Shown here: one piece after another, positions 56,697 through 64,000 of the stretch
Layout: each line of letters begins with the position of its first letter
Numbering within the stretch: position 1 is the first letter of the stretch
Source: Lentzea flava
GTDB taxonomy: Bacteria > Actinomycetota > Actinomycetes > Mycobacteriales > Pseudonocardiaceae
NCBI RefSeq assembly: GCF_014648475.1
Contig: NZ_BMRE01000031.1
Span: 1-64,000, forward strand
Direction of reading: 5' to 3'
Length of the DNA: 64,000 nt
Notes under the pieces: model-generated
Seen by the model: the letters and a program-made list of their open reading frames with translations, nothing else
The model's database searches: none
Told to the model about the DNA's origin: nothing
Translations under genes and position numbers: made by a program

Positions 56697-59147
56697 ATGG
56701 CAACGCAACCACGCGTTGTGCTCATCGGAGCGGGCATCGTCGGGTGTGCGCTGGCCGACGAACTGACCGCGCGCGGGTGGACCGACATCACCGTCCTCGA
56801 ACAGGGACCGCTGTTCGCGACCGGTGGCTCCAGTTCGCACGCACCGGGCCTGGTCTTCCAGACCACCGGCTGCAAGACCATGACCTCGTTCGCCAAGTAC
56901 ACCGTCGAGAAGTACACGGCCCTGACGCTCGACGACAAGTGGTGCTTCCAGCAGCTCGGCGGCCTGGAGGTCGCCACCACCCCGGAACGTTGGACCGACC
57001 TCAAGCGCCGGCACGGCTGGGCGACGTCGTGGGGTGTCGAGGCCTTCCTGCGCGACCCGGAGGAGTGCGCCGAGCTGCACCCGCTGCTCGACCCGGCCAA
57101 GATCGTCGGCGGTTTCCACATCCCGGGCGACGGCCTCGCCAAGCCGTTGCGCGCGGCCGAGGCGCAGGCCCGCCGGGCGATGGACCGCGGAGCGAAGTTC
57201 CTGGCACACCACAAGGTCACCGGCATCGAACGCACCGGCCGCCGGGTGAAGGCCGTCGTCACCGAGCACGACACGTTCGCCGCGGACATCGTCGTGTCGT
57301 GCGTCGGCATGTGGGGTCCGCGCATCGGGCGGATGGTCGACCTCGACATCCCGCTGGTCCCGATGGCGCACCAGTACGCGAAGACGGCGCCGTTGCCAGC
57401 GCTCAAGGGCGTCAACGACGACCTGTCCGAGATGTCGAAGCCGTTGCTGCGGCACCAGGACGCCGACCTCTACTTCCGCGAGCACGTCGACCGCATCGGC
57501 ATCGGCGCGTACGGCCACCGGCCGATGCCGATCTCCGCGGACGACATCCTCGACTTCGACGTGGCGCCGACCATGCCGTCCGAGATCGCGTTCACCCCTG
57601 AGGACTTCGAGACGTCGTGGGAGGCCGCCGTCGACCTGTTGCCCGCGCTCGGCGACTCGAAGGTCGAGGAGGGCATCAACGGCCTGTTCTCCTTCACCCC
57701 GGACGGAAATCCGCTGCTCGGCGAACATCCCGGACTGGACGGGTTCTGGGTGGCGGAAGCCGTGTGGATCACGCACTCCGCCGGTGTGGCCAAGGCGATG
57801 GCCGAGTGGCTGGTGAACGGGCAGCCGGCCGTCGACCTGCACGGCTGCGACCTGAACCGGTTCGAGGACGTGCAGCGCTCGCCCGGTTACGTCCACGAGC
57901 GCAGCTGCCAGAGCTTCGTCGAGGTCTACGACATCCTGCACCCGTTGCAGCCCGCGGAACGGCCCCGGCCGTTGCGCACCAGCCCGTTCCACGAGCGGCA
58001 GCAGGAACTCGGCGCGGTGTTCCTGGAGGCGTCGGGCTGGGAGCGGCCGCATTGGTACGAGGCCAACGCGAATCTGCCGGAGGTCGCGGAGATCCCGCAG
58101 CGCAACGAGTGGGCGTCGCGGTTCTGGTCGCCGATCGCCGGTGCCGAGGCGCTCGTGGCCCGCAAGCGCGTCGCCATGTTCGACATGACCCCGTTGAAGC
58201 GGCTGGAGGTCAGCGGCCCGGAGGCGTTGACGTTCCTGCAGACCATGACCACCAACCAGCTCGACCGCAAGCCGGGCGCCGTGGTCTACACGTTGCTGCT
58301 CAACGAGGACGGGGGAGTGCGCAGCGACCTCACGATCGCCCGGCTCGGCGAGAACCGCTTCCAGGTCGGCGCTAACGGCCCGCTCGACCTCGACTGGCTG
58401 CGCAGACACCTCCCGCCCAACGGTGGTGTGCACATCGCGGACATCACGCCCGGCACGTGCTGCATCGGCCTGTGGGGACCGGAAGCGCGCAATCTGCTGC
58501 AGCCGCTCACGAAGGACGACTTCTCGCACGAGGCCATGGGCTACTTCAAGGCCAAGCAGACCTTCATCGGCGACGTGCCGGTGACCGCGATGCGCCTGTC
58601 GTACGTCGGTGAACTCGGCTGGGAGCTCTACACCACGGCGGACATGGGTCGCCGGTTGTGGGACACGCTGTGGGAAGCGGGGCAGCAGCACGGCGTCATC
58701 GCCGCCGGCCGCAGCGCCTTCACCAGCATGCGGCTGGAGAAGGGTTACCGCTCGTGGGGCGCCGACGTCACCACCGAGCACGACCCGTTCGAGGCGGGGC
58801 TCGGCTTCGCGGTCCGCATGAACAAGGGCTACTTCCACGGTCACAAGGCTTTGGAGGGACGCTCGGAGGACACGGCCACGCGCAAGCTCACCTGCCTGAC
58901 CATCGACGACGACCACCAGGTCGTGATGGGTTCCGAGCCGGTGTTCTTCGGTGGCAACGCGGTCGGCTACGTCACGAGTGCGGGGCGCGGGTACTCGATC
59001 GGCAAGAACATCGCCTACGCCTGGCTGCCCGCCGAGGTCGCGGTGGTGGGAACACCGGTCGAGATCGAGTACTTCGGTGAGCGCGTGCAGGCCGTCGTGG
59101 CCGCCGAACCGCTCTTCGACCCCGAGATGAAGCGAATCCGATCATGA
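56697..59147 (+). CDS. Dimethylglycine dehydrogenase-like flavoprotein with GcvT domain
   Basis: An 816-residue FAD-dependent enzyme that oxidatively demethylates dimethylglycine (or sarcosine), passing the one-carbon unit to THF. The DAO domain (1-430) opens with VVLIGAGIVGCALADELTARG and has the FAD-attachment context GGSSSHAPGLVFQT (His near 47). A linker with WERPHWYEANANL precedes the GcvT-type folate domain (about 430-816: MFDMTPLKRLEVSGPEALTFL, LRLSYVGELGWELY-type motif and MRLEKGYRSWGADVTTEHDP). ATG 56697 follows GGAGAAC. It lies between the formaldehyde dehydrogenase and the Rieske oxygenase genes, as in betaine-degradation clusters. Confidence 0.92.
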   Translation: MATQPRVVLIGAGIVGCALADELTARGWTDITVLEQGPLFATGGSSSHAPGLVFQTTGCKTMTSFAKYTVEKYTALTLDDKWCFQQLGGLEVATTPERWTDLKRRHGWATSWGVEAFLRDPEECAELHPLLDPAKIVGGFHIPGDGLAKPLRAAEAQARRAMDRGAKFLAHHKVTGIERTGRRVKAVVTEHDTFAADIVVSCVGMWGPRIGRMVDLDIPLVPMAHQYAKTAPLPALKGVNDDLSEMSKPLLRHQDADLYFREHVDRIGIGAYGHRPMPISADDILDFDVAPTMPSEIAFTPEDFETSWEAAVDLLPALGDSKVEEGINGLFSFTPDGNPLLGEHPGLDGFWVAEAVWITHSAGVAKAMAEWLVNGQPAVDLHGCDLNRFEDVQRSPGYVHERSCQSFVEVYDILHPLQPAERPRPLRTSPFHERQQELGAVFLEASGWERPHWYEANANLPEVAEIPQRNEWASRFWSPIAGAEALVARKRVAMFDMTPLKRLEVSGPEALTFLQTMTTNQLDRKPGAVVYTLLLNEDGGVRSDLTIARLGENRFQVGANGPLDLDWLRRHLPPNGGVHIADITPGTCCIGLWGPEARNLLQPLTKDDFSHEAMGYFKAKQTFIGDVPVTAMRLSYVGELGWELYTTADMGRRLWDTLWEAGQQHGVIAAGRSAFTSMRLEKGYRSWGADVTTEHDPFEAGLGFAVRMNKGYFHGHKALEGRSEDTATRKLTCLTIDDDHQVVMGSEPVFFGGNAVGYVTSAGRGYSIGKNIAYAWLPAEVAVVGTPVEIEYFGERVQAVVAAEPLFDPEMKRIRS

Positions 59148-59193
59148 CGCGCGAACCCCGCCTCTCCGACTTTCTCGCCACCACGGAGCGACC

Positions 59194-60324
59194 ATGACTG
59201 CGACTGAACTCCCGTCCAGCCTGATCCCCACCCTGCCCGGCCACACCTACACCGACCCGACGATCTTCGAGCTGGAGCAGGAGAAGATCTTCGAGGTGAT
59301 GTGGTTCTGCGCCGTCCGCAGCGCGGACCTCCCCGAGGCGGGCAACTTCCGCACCGTCCAAATCGGACGCGAGAGCGTGCTCGTGGCCCGCTCGCGCGAC
59401 GGAGCGCTGCGCGCGTTCCTCAACATCTGCCGGCACCGCGGCGCGAAGCTGTGCGTCGAGGAGACCGGCACGGTCAAGCGCAACTTCCAGTGCCCGTACC
59501 ACGCCTGGACCTACGGCCTGGACGGCAAGCTGGTCGCCGCGCCGAACCTCACCTCGATGCCGGACGTCGACCGCGTCGAGTACGGCCTGAAGACCGTGCA
59601 CCTGCGCGAGTGGCTCGGCTACGCGTGGCTGTGCCTGGCCGACGAGCCGCCGTCGTTCGAGGAGACCGTGCAGCGCGACGTCCGAGAGCGGCTCGGCAAC
59701 CTCGACGCCATCGGCAACTACCAGGTGAGCGAGCTCGACCTCGGCAGGCGGATCACCTACGACGTGAAGGCCAACTGGAAGCTCATCATCGAGAACTTCA
59801 TGGAGTGCTACCACTGCGCGACGATCCACCCCGAGCTGACCGAGGTCCTGCCTGAGTTCGCGGACGGCTACGCGGCGCAGTACTACGTCGGGCACGGCGC
59901 GGTGTTCGGCGAGGAGATCAAGGGCTTCACGATCGACGGCAGCGAAGGCTTCGACACGTTGTCCGGAGTGGGCGCTGACCAAGAGCGCCGCTATTACGCG
60001 ATCACCGTGCGGCCGCAGGTGTTCATCAACCTCGTGCCGGACCACGTGATCATCCACCGGATGTTCCCGCTGGCGGCCGACCGCACGATCGTCGAGTGCG
60101 ACTGGCTCTACGCCAAGGACGTCGTCGCGACGGGCAAGGACGTCTCGCGGTCCGTCGAGCTCTTCCACCGCGTGAACGAGCAGGACTTCGAGGCGTGTGA
60201 ACGGTGCCAGCCCGCGATGTCGTCGCGGGCCTACGCGCAAGGGGGTGTGCTGGTTCCCTCCGAGCACCACATCGGGGAGTTCCACCGCTGGGTCCGGGAA
60301 GTCACATCGGCAAAGGGGTGGTAG
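59194..60324 (+). CDS. Rieske oxygenase, betaine demethylase type (GbcA-like)
   Basis: A 376-residue terminal oxygenase alpha subunit. The Rieske centre is FLNICRHRGAKLCVEE and FQCPYHAWTYGLDGKL (Cys-x-His-x17-Cys-x2-His). The mononuclear iron site is NFMECYHCATIHPEL with the distal carboxylate downstream in the C-terminal domain. GbcA-type enzymes demethylate glycine betaine or stachydrine, releasing formaldehyde. This fits the flavoprotein and sarcosine oxidase genes around it. An electron-donating reductase (GbcB) is required, but none is intact within the window. ATG 59194 follows GGAGCG. Confidence 0.92.
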   Translation: MTATELPSSLIPTLPGHTYTDPTIFELEQEKIFEVMWFCAVRSADLPEAGNFRTVQIGRESVLVARSRDGALRAFLNICRHRGAKLCVEETGTVKRNFQCPYHAWTYGLDGKLVAAPNLTSMPDVDRVEYGLKTVHLREWLGYAWLCLADEPPSFEETVQRDVRERLGNLDAIGNYQVSELDLGRRITYDVKANWKLIIENFMECYHCATIHPELTEVLPEFADGYAAQYYVGHGAVFGEEIKGFTIDGSEGFDTLSGVGADQERRYYAITVRPQVFINLVPDHVIIHRMFPLAADRTIVECDWLYAKDVVATGKDVSRSVELFHRVNEQDFEACERCQPAMSSRAYAQGGVLVPSEHHIGEFHRWVREVTSAKGW

Positions 60325-60329
60325 CAGCC

Positions 60330-60452
60330 GTGCCCGAACCGAAGTTCCTCCCCACCACGAGGACGGGCACGGACCGCGTCGTGTTCGCCCTGTCCGCCGA
60401 GGGCAACGGGCAGGTCAGATCAGCGCCCGAATCGCCCGTTCGAACCCGATGA
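60330..60452 (+). CDS. Small ORF after the oxygenase, possibly truncated gene
   Basis: GTG 60330, 5 bp after the oxygenase stop, opens 40 codons beginning PEPKFLPTTRTGTDRVVFAL and SAEGNGQ. From about residue 29 the frame is antisense to the 3' end of the GntR gene. The first part reads like a real protein start (charged, good codon bias) but I do not recognise it. It may be the 5' stump of a lost gene, like the two remnants elsewhere in the island. Confidence 0.35.
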   Translation: MPEPKFLPTTRTGTDRVVFALSAEGNGQVRSAPESPVRTR

Positions 60453-61074
60453 CGTGCTGGGAGGCGAGTTCGCTCGCCTTCTTGCCGTCACCTTCGATGA
60501 TCGCGGTCAGGAGGGGCACGTGTTCGTCGACGTGACCGGCCATCCCGGACAGTCGTGGCAGGAACACACACCAGATGCGCGTGGCGAGGTTGTCGTAGGA
60601 GACCAGCGTGTCCTGGAGGAACGGGTTGTGCACGCACCGGTAGATCGCGCGGTGCACACCGACGTCGACGCGGAGCAGTTCCGTGTTGTCGCCCGACGGC
60701 GTCGTCGTGTCGAGCCGGGTGCGCAGCTCGGTGAGCGCGGCGCGGTCTTCTGCCGTGGCCCGCTCGGCGGCCGCGGAGGCGGCGAGCGGCTCCAGGGTCC
60801 TGCGCACCTCGGAGATGTGCGAGAGGTCGGAGATGTTCACGTCGGTGGCGAACGTGCCGCGGCGCGGGAAGGCGACGACGAGCCGTTCCTGCTCCAGTCG
60901 TTTCAACGCCTCGCGGATCGGGGTGCGGCCGACGCCGAGCTCGGTGCGCAGCCGGTCCTCGTTGATCGGTTCGCCCGGCTTGATCTCCAGCATCACCAGG
61001 CGATCCCGCAGCACGGCGTACGCCCGCTCCGTGAGTGAGGCTGCCGCGGGCTCGTCGTTGACCCGAGTGTTCAT
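60415..61074 (-). CDS. GntR-family regulator, FCD type
   Basis: A 219-residue FadR-type repressor. The winged helix-turn-helix is at about 14-75: LTERAYAVLRDRLVMLEIKPG, INEDRLRTELGVGRTPIREALKRLEQERLV (in parts). The FCD ligand domain has SEVRRTLEPLAASAAAERAT and the metal/ligand residues DVGVHRAIYRCVHNPFLQ and HVDEHVPLLTAI. ATG 61074. It is divergent from soxB across a 68-bp gap holding a GntR-like palindrome. It probably represses the sarcosine oxidase operon, perhaps the whole island, until a methylated amine or organic acid binds. Confidence 0.9.
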   Translation of the reverse strand: MNTRVNDEPAAASLTERAYAVLRDRLVMLEIKPGEPINEDRLRTELGVGRTPIREALKRLEQERLVVAFPRRGTFATDVNISDLSHISEVRRTLEPLAASAAAERATAEDRAALTELRTRLDTTTPSGDNTELLRVDVGVHRAIYRCVHNPFLQDTLVSYDNLATRIWCVFLPRLSGMAGHVDEHVPLLTAIIEGDGKKASELASQHVIGFERAIRALI

Positions 61075-61095
61075 GTGACCTACGGTACAACGCAG

Positions 61096-61109
61096 ACTGA
61101 TATACCAGT
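61096..61109. promoter_or_regulatory. GntR/FadR-like operator before soxB
   Basis: ACTGATATACCAGT is palindromic at six of seven positions and fits the TGGTnnACCA-type sites of FCD regulators. It sits 22 bp from the regulator start and 34 bp from soxB. Confidence 0.62.
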
Positions 61110-61142
61110 AGTCGACCAGGTGATTTCGCTGGAGGCGTCGCA

Positions 61143-62372
61143 ATGAGCAGCCCGCCCGGAGCACATCTGCCCGAGCACCCGGACTTCCTCTGGGAGAACC
61201 CGGAACCGAAGGCCTCCTACGACGTCGTGGTCGTCGGCGGTGGCGGGCACGGCCTCGCCACCGCCTACTACCTCGCCAAGGTCCACGGCATCACGAACGT
61301 CGCGGTGCTGGAGAAGGGCTGGCTGGCCGGCGGCAACATGGCGCGCAACACCACGATCATCCGATCCAACTACCTGTGGGACGAGAGCTCAGGCATCTAC
61401 GAGCACTCGCTGAAGCTCTGGGAGGGCCTGGAGGAGGACCTCGGCTACCCGATCCTGTTCGACCAGCGCGGTGTGCTGAACCTCGCGCACAGCCTGCAGG
61501 ACGTGCGCGACAGCGTGCGTCGGGTCAACGCCAACCGGCTCAACGGCATCGACGCGGAATGGGTGGATCCCGCCGGTGTCAAGGAGATCTGCCCGATCGT
61601 CAACATCTCGCCGGACGTCCGCTATCCCGTGCTGGGGGCGACGTACCAGCCGCGCGCGGGCATCGCCAAGCACGACTACGTGGCGTGGGGCTACGCGCGG
61701 GCCGCGCACGCGATGGGCGTCGACCTGATCCAGAACTGCGAGGTCACCGGTCTGGAGACGTCCGGCGGCCGGATCACGGCCGTCGAGACGTCGCGCGGCC
61801 GCATCGCCGCGGGGAAGGTCGCGTTGTGCGCGGCCGGGCACAGCTCGGTGCTCGCGAAGATGGTCGGGCTCAGGTTGCCTCTGGCCTCGCACCCGTTGCA
61901 GGCGTTGGTCTCCGAGCTGCTGGAGCCCGTGCACCCGACCGTCGTGATGTCCAACGCCGTGCACGTCTACGTCTCCCAGGCGCACAAGGGAGAACTCGTG
62001 ATGGGCGCCGGGATCGACAGCTACAACGGTTACGGCCAGCGCGGTTCGTTCCACATCATCGAGCAGCAGATGGCGGCGGCGCTGGAGCTGTTCCCGATCT
62101 TCGCGCGGGCGCACCTGCTGCGGACGTGGGCGGGCATCGTCGACGTCAGCCCCGACGCCTCGCCGATCGTCGGCCTCACCCCCGTGGGCGGGCTGTACCT
62201 GAACTGCGGCTGGGGAACCGGCGGGTTCAAGGCCACGCCCGGTGTCGGGGACTGCTTCGCGCACACGATCGCCCACGACAAACCGCACCCGTTCAACGAG
62301 CCGTTCACCCTCGAGCGCTTCACCACGGGCGCTCTCGTCGACGAGCACGGCGCCGCCGCCGTGGCCCACTGA
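61143..62372 (+). CDS. soxB: Sarcosine oxidase subunit beta
   Basis: A 409-residue flavoprotein subunit of heterotetrameric sarcosine oxidase, the site of sarcosine oxidation with FAD and FMN. The dinucleotide fold is VVVVGGGGHGLATAYYLAK (near 30). It has the family signature KGWLAGGNMARNTTIIRSNYL, and GAGIDSYNGYGQRGSFHIIEQQM and WAGIVDVSPDASPIVG in the C-terminal half. ATG 61143 follows GGAGGCG. soxD begins 27 bp after its stop. Confidence 0.94.
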   Translation: MSSPPGAHLPEHPDFLWENPEPKASYDVVVVGGGGHGLATAYYLAKVHGITNVAVLEKGWLAGGNMARNTTIIRSNYLWDESSGIYEHSLKLWEGLEEDLGYPILFDQRGVLNLAHSLQDVRDSVRRVNANRLNGIDAEWVDPAGVKEICPIVNISPDVRYPVLGATYQPRAGIAKHDYVAWGYARAAHAMGVDLIQNCEVTGLETSGGRITAVETSRGRIAAGKVALCAAGHSSVLAKMVGLRLPLASHPLQALVSELLEPVHPTVVMSNAVHVYVSQAHKGELVMGAGIDSYNGYGQRGSFHIIEQQMAAALELFPIFARAHLLRTWAGIVDVSPDASPIVGLTPVGGLYLNCGWGTGGFKATPGVGDCFAHTIAHDKPHPFNEPFTLERFTTGALVDEHGAAAVAH

Positions 62373-62399
62373 CATTTCGAGTTCTGGGTAGGAGCAGCG

Positions 62400-62681
62400 A
62401 TGCAACTCATCCCGTGTCCGTGGTGCGGGCCGCGCGAGGAAGCGGAGTTCCACTACGGCGGCCAGGCCCACGTCGCGTACCCGCAGGACCCGTCGGCGTT
62501 GTCGGACGAGGAATGGGCGCAGTACGTGTTCTTCCGGGAGAACCCGAGCGGCCCGTTCGCCGAGCGCTGGAGCCACAGCGCCGGGTGCCGGCGGTGGTTC
62601 AACGCCGTCCGCGACACCCGCACCCACGACCTGCTCGCCGTTTATCGCACGGATGAGCCGATGCCCGAGGTGATCTCGTGA
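62400..62681 (+). CDS. soxD: Sarcosine oxidase subunit delta
   Basis: A 93-residue zinc-binding subunit of tetrameric sarcosine oxidase. The N-terminal LIPCPWCGPREEAEFHYGGQA supplies Cys ligands and the usual His; the middle has DEEWAQYVFFRENPSGPFAERWSHSAGCRRWF in two pieces, a strong family block. ATG 62400 follows GGAGCAG. The stop overlaps the soxA GTG (GTGA at 62678). Confidence 0.93.
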   Translation: MQLIPCPWCGPREEAEFHYGGQAHVAYPQDPSALSDEEWAQYVFFRENPSGPFAERWSHSAGCRRWFNAVRDTRTHDLLAVYRTDEPMPEVIS

Positions 62682-64000
62682 ACTTCCGCACGCCCACCGG
62701 TGGCGCGATCGACCGGAACACCGTGCTGCGCTTCACCTTCAACGGTCAGGCGCTGACCGGGCACCCCGGCGACACGCTCGCGTCGGCGTTGCTCGCCAAC
62801 GGGGTTCACGAGGTCGGCAGCAGCGTGAAGCTCGGCAGGCCGCGCGGCATCGTCGCGGCGGGCTCCGAGGACCCGACGTCGCTGGTGCAGGTCGAGACGC
62901 CGTTCTCCGAGCCCATGCTGCTCGCGACGACCGTCGAGCTGTTCGACGGTCTCCAGGCACGTGGCCTGGCCGGCCAGGGGCGGCTGTCGCCCGAGCCGGA
63001 CCCGGCGCGCTACGACGCCAAGCACGAGCACTGCGACGTGCTGGTCGTCGGTGCGGGGCCGGCTGGTCTGGTGGCCGCGTTGACGGCCGCTCGCAGCGGT
63101 GCGCGCGTCGTGCTGGTGGACGAGCAGAACCAGGCCGGCGGCGCGTTGCTCGGCGTGGACGAGTACCTCGACGACCGGCCGTCGGCGGAGTGGGTGGCCG
63201 ACATCGTGGCGGAGCTCAGGACCACGCCGGGGGTGCTGGTGCTGGAACGGACCACGGCGTTCGGCATGTACCAGGACGGGTTCGTGCTCGCGCTGCAGAA
63301 GCGCACCGACCACCTGGGCTTCGCGGCGCCTGCTTCGGTTGCCCGGCAGCGGGTCTGGCGGATCAGGACCAAGCAGACGGTGCTGGCCACCGGTGCGCAC
63401 GAACGGCCCGTGGTCTTCGCGGACAACGACCGGCCAGGGATCATGCTGGCGTCCTCGGCTCGCACGTTCCTGCACCGCTACGGCGTGCTGCCCGGCTGGC
63501 GGGCCGTTGTGTTCACCACCAACGACAGCGCGTACTGCGCGGCGATCGACCTCGCCGAGTCCGGTGTGGACATTCCGCTGATCGTCGACGCCCGGCTAGA
63601 GGCACCCGCCAGGCTCGCGACCGAGTGCGCTGCTCGCGGCATCGAGGTCCGCGCCGGGCACGTCGTGACCGGGACCGAGGGGTCCGCACGCGTGACCGGA
63701 GTGCACGTCGCGGGCCAGACCGTCCCGTGCGACACCCTGCTGGTGTCGGGCGGCTGGAACCCCGTGGTGAACCTGTTCAGCCAGGCACGCGGAAAGCTGC
63801 GCTACGACTCGGAACTCGGCGCGTTCGTGCCGGGCGAGGAGCTCGCGTCGGTCCGGGTCGCCGGATCCGCCACCGGTGAGCTCGACCTGAACGCGTGCGC
63901 GCGGCAGGGACGGGACGCCGGTGCCGCCGCTGCCGTCGCGGCCGGGTTCACGCCGGGCGGTCAGGTGCCGCTGCCGGTGTCCGACTCGCGGTGCACCCAG
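62678..64000 (+). CDS. soxA: Sarcosine oxidase subunit alpha, cut by the window end
   Basis: The first 441 residues of the roughly 950-residue alpha subunit, which binds NAD and, through a C-terminal GcvT-like domain, THF. The start has the 2Fe-2S-ferredoxin-like segment FTFNGQALTGHPGDTLASALLANG. The FAD/NAD fold is CDVLVVGAGPAGLVAALTAARSGARVVLVDEQ (parts, near 115). LATGAHERPVVFADNDRPGIMLA and LLVSGGWNPVVNLFSQARGKLRYD are typical. GTG 62678 is coupled to soxD. No stop occurs before base 64000, so soxG and the rest lie outside. Confidence 0.94.
   Translation, partial: MNFRTPTGGAIDRNTVLRFTFNGQALTGHPGDTLASALLANGVHEVGSSVKLGRPRGIVAAGSEDPTSLVQVETPFSEPMLLATTVELFDGLQARGLAGQGRLSPEPDPARYDAKHEHCDVLVVGAGPAGLVAALTAARSGARVVLVDEQNQAGGALLGVDEYLDDRPSAEWVADIVAELRTTPGVLVLERTTAFGMYQDGFVLALQKRTDHLGFAAPASVARQRVWRIRTKQTVLATGAHERPVVFADNDRPGIMLASSARTFLHRYGVLPGWRAVVFTTNDSAYCAAIDLAESGVDIPLIVDARLEAPARLATECAARGIEVRAGHVVTGTEGSARVTGVHVAGQTVPCDTLLVSGGWNPVVNLFSQARGKLRYDSELGAFVPGEELASVRVAGSATGELDLNACARQGRDAGAAAAVAAGFTPGGQVPLPVSDSRCTQ

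Overview
The window is high-GC actinobacterial chromosome. GTG and TTG starts, four-base stop/start overlaps, a mycothiol-dependent formaldehyde dehydrogenase, a DasR-like chitinase operator and actinobacterial SOS- and KstR-like boxes all fit a soil filamentous actinomycete. Pseudonocardiaceae (Lentzea, Saccharothrix or Amycolatopsis-like) is my inference. I saw no rRNA, tRNA, CRISPR array or phage genes.

Layout. 0-3.4 kb: GH88 hydrolase, phosphatase-fold protein and Ppx/GppA protein. 3.4-10.9 kb: a partner-switching block with two STAS antagonists, an RsbW-like kinase, a very long poly-HAMP hybrid histidine kinase and a SpoIIE-type phosphatase. 11-16.4 kb: PHP phosphoesterase, AlkB-like dioxygenase with an SOS-like box, TetR with divergent acyl-CoA ligase, a 163-bp MITE-like palindrome, and a PRC/DUF2382 stress protein. 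16.5-23.4 kb: ilvD, alginate lyase, DUF1996 and DUF4142 secreted or membrane proteins, and an SGNH hydrolase. 23.4-29.7 kb: a Liv-type ABC transporter operon with an extra secreted protein, preceded by two KstR-like operators. 29.8-39.9 kb: chitinase, two MFS proteins, luciferase-like protein, carboxylesterase, kinase-fold protein, DrrAB-like exporter with TetR, and an orphan zinc-finger anti-sigma factor. 40-45.5 kb: a four-gene cluster of aminotransferase, DUF4331, TPR and NicO-like transporter. 45.9-51.8 kb: ParE-like and ParC-like topoisomerase subunits, the latter carrying an intein with a LAGLIDADG endonuclease. 51.9-53.6 kb: membrane pentapeptide-repeat protein.

53.6-64 kb is a betaine-to-serine catabolic island. 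It holds a Rieske oxygenase (betaine demethylase type), dimethylglycine dehydrogenase-like flavoprotein, sarcosine oxidase subunits B, D and A (A cut by the window end), serine hydroxymethyltransferase, S-(hydroxymethyl)mycothiol dehydrogenase for the released formaldehyde, and a divergent FCD-type GntR regulator. The island also contains remnants of three further genes: a Rieske ferredoxin, a ferredoxin reductase and an MBL-fold hydrolase. The last two keep only their first and last codons, so the oxygenase has no intact electron-transfer partner here.

The observations most worth follow-up are the KstR-like control of the Liv-type operon, the DUF4331/TPR/NicO cluster, the topoisomerase intein, the MITE that preserves two stop codons, and the terminus-only gene remnants in the betaine island.
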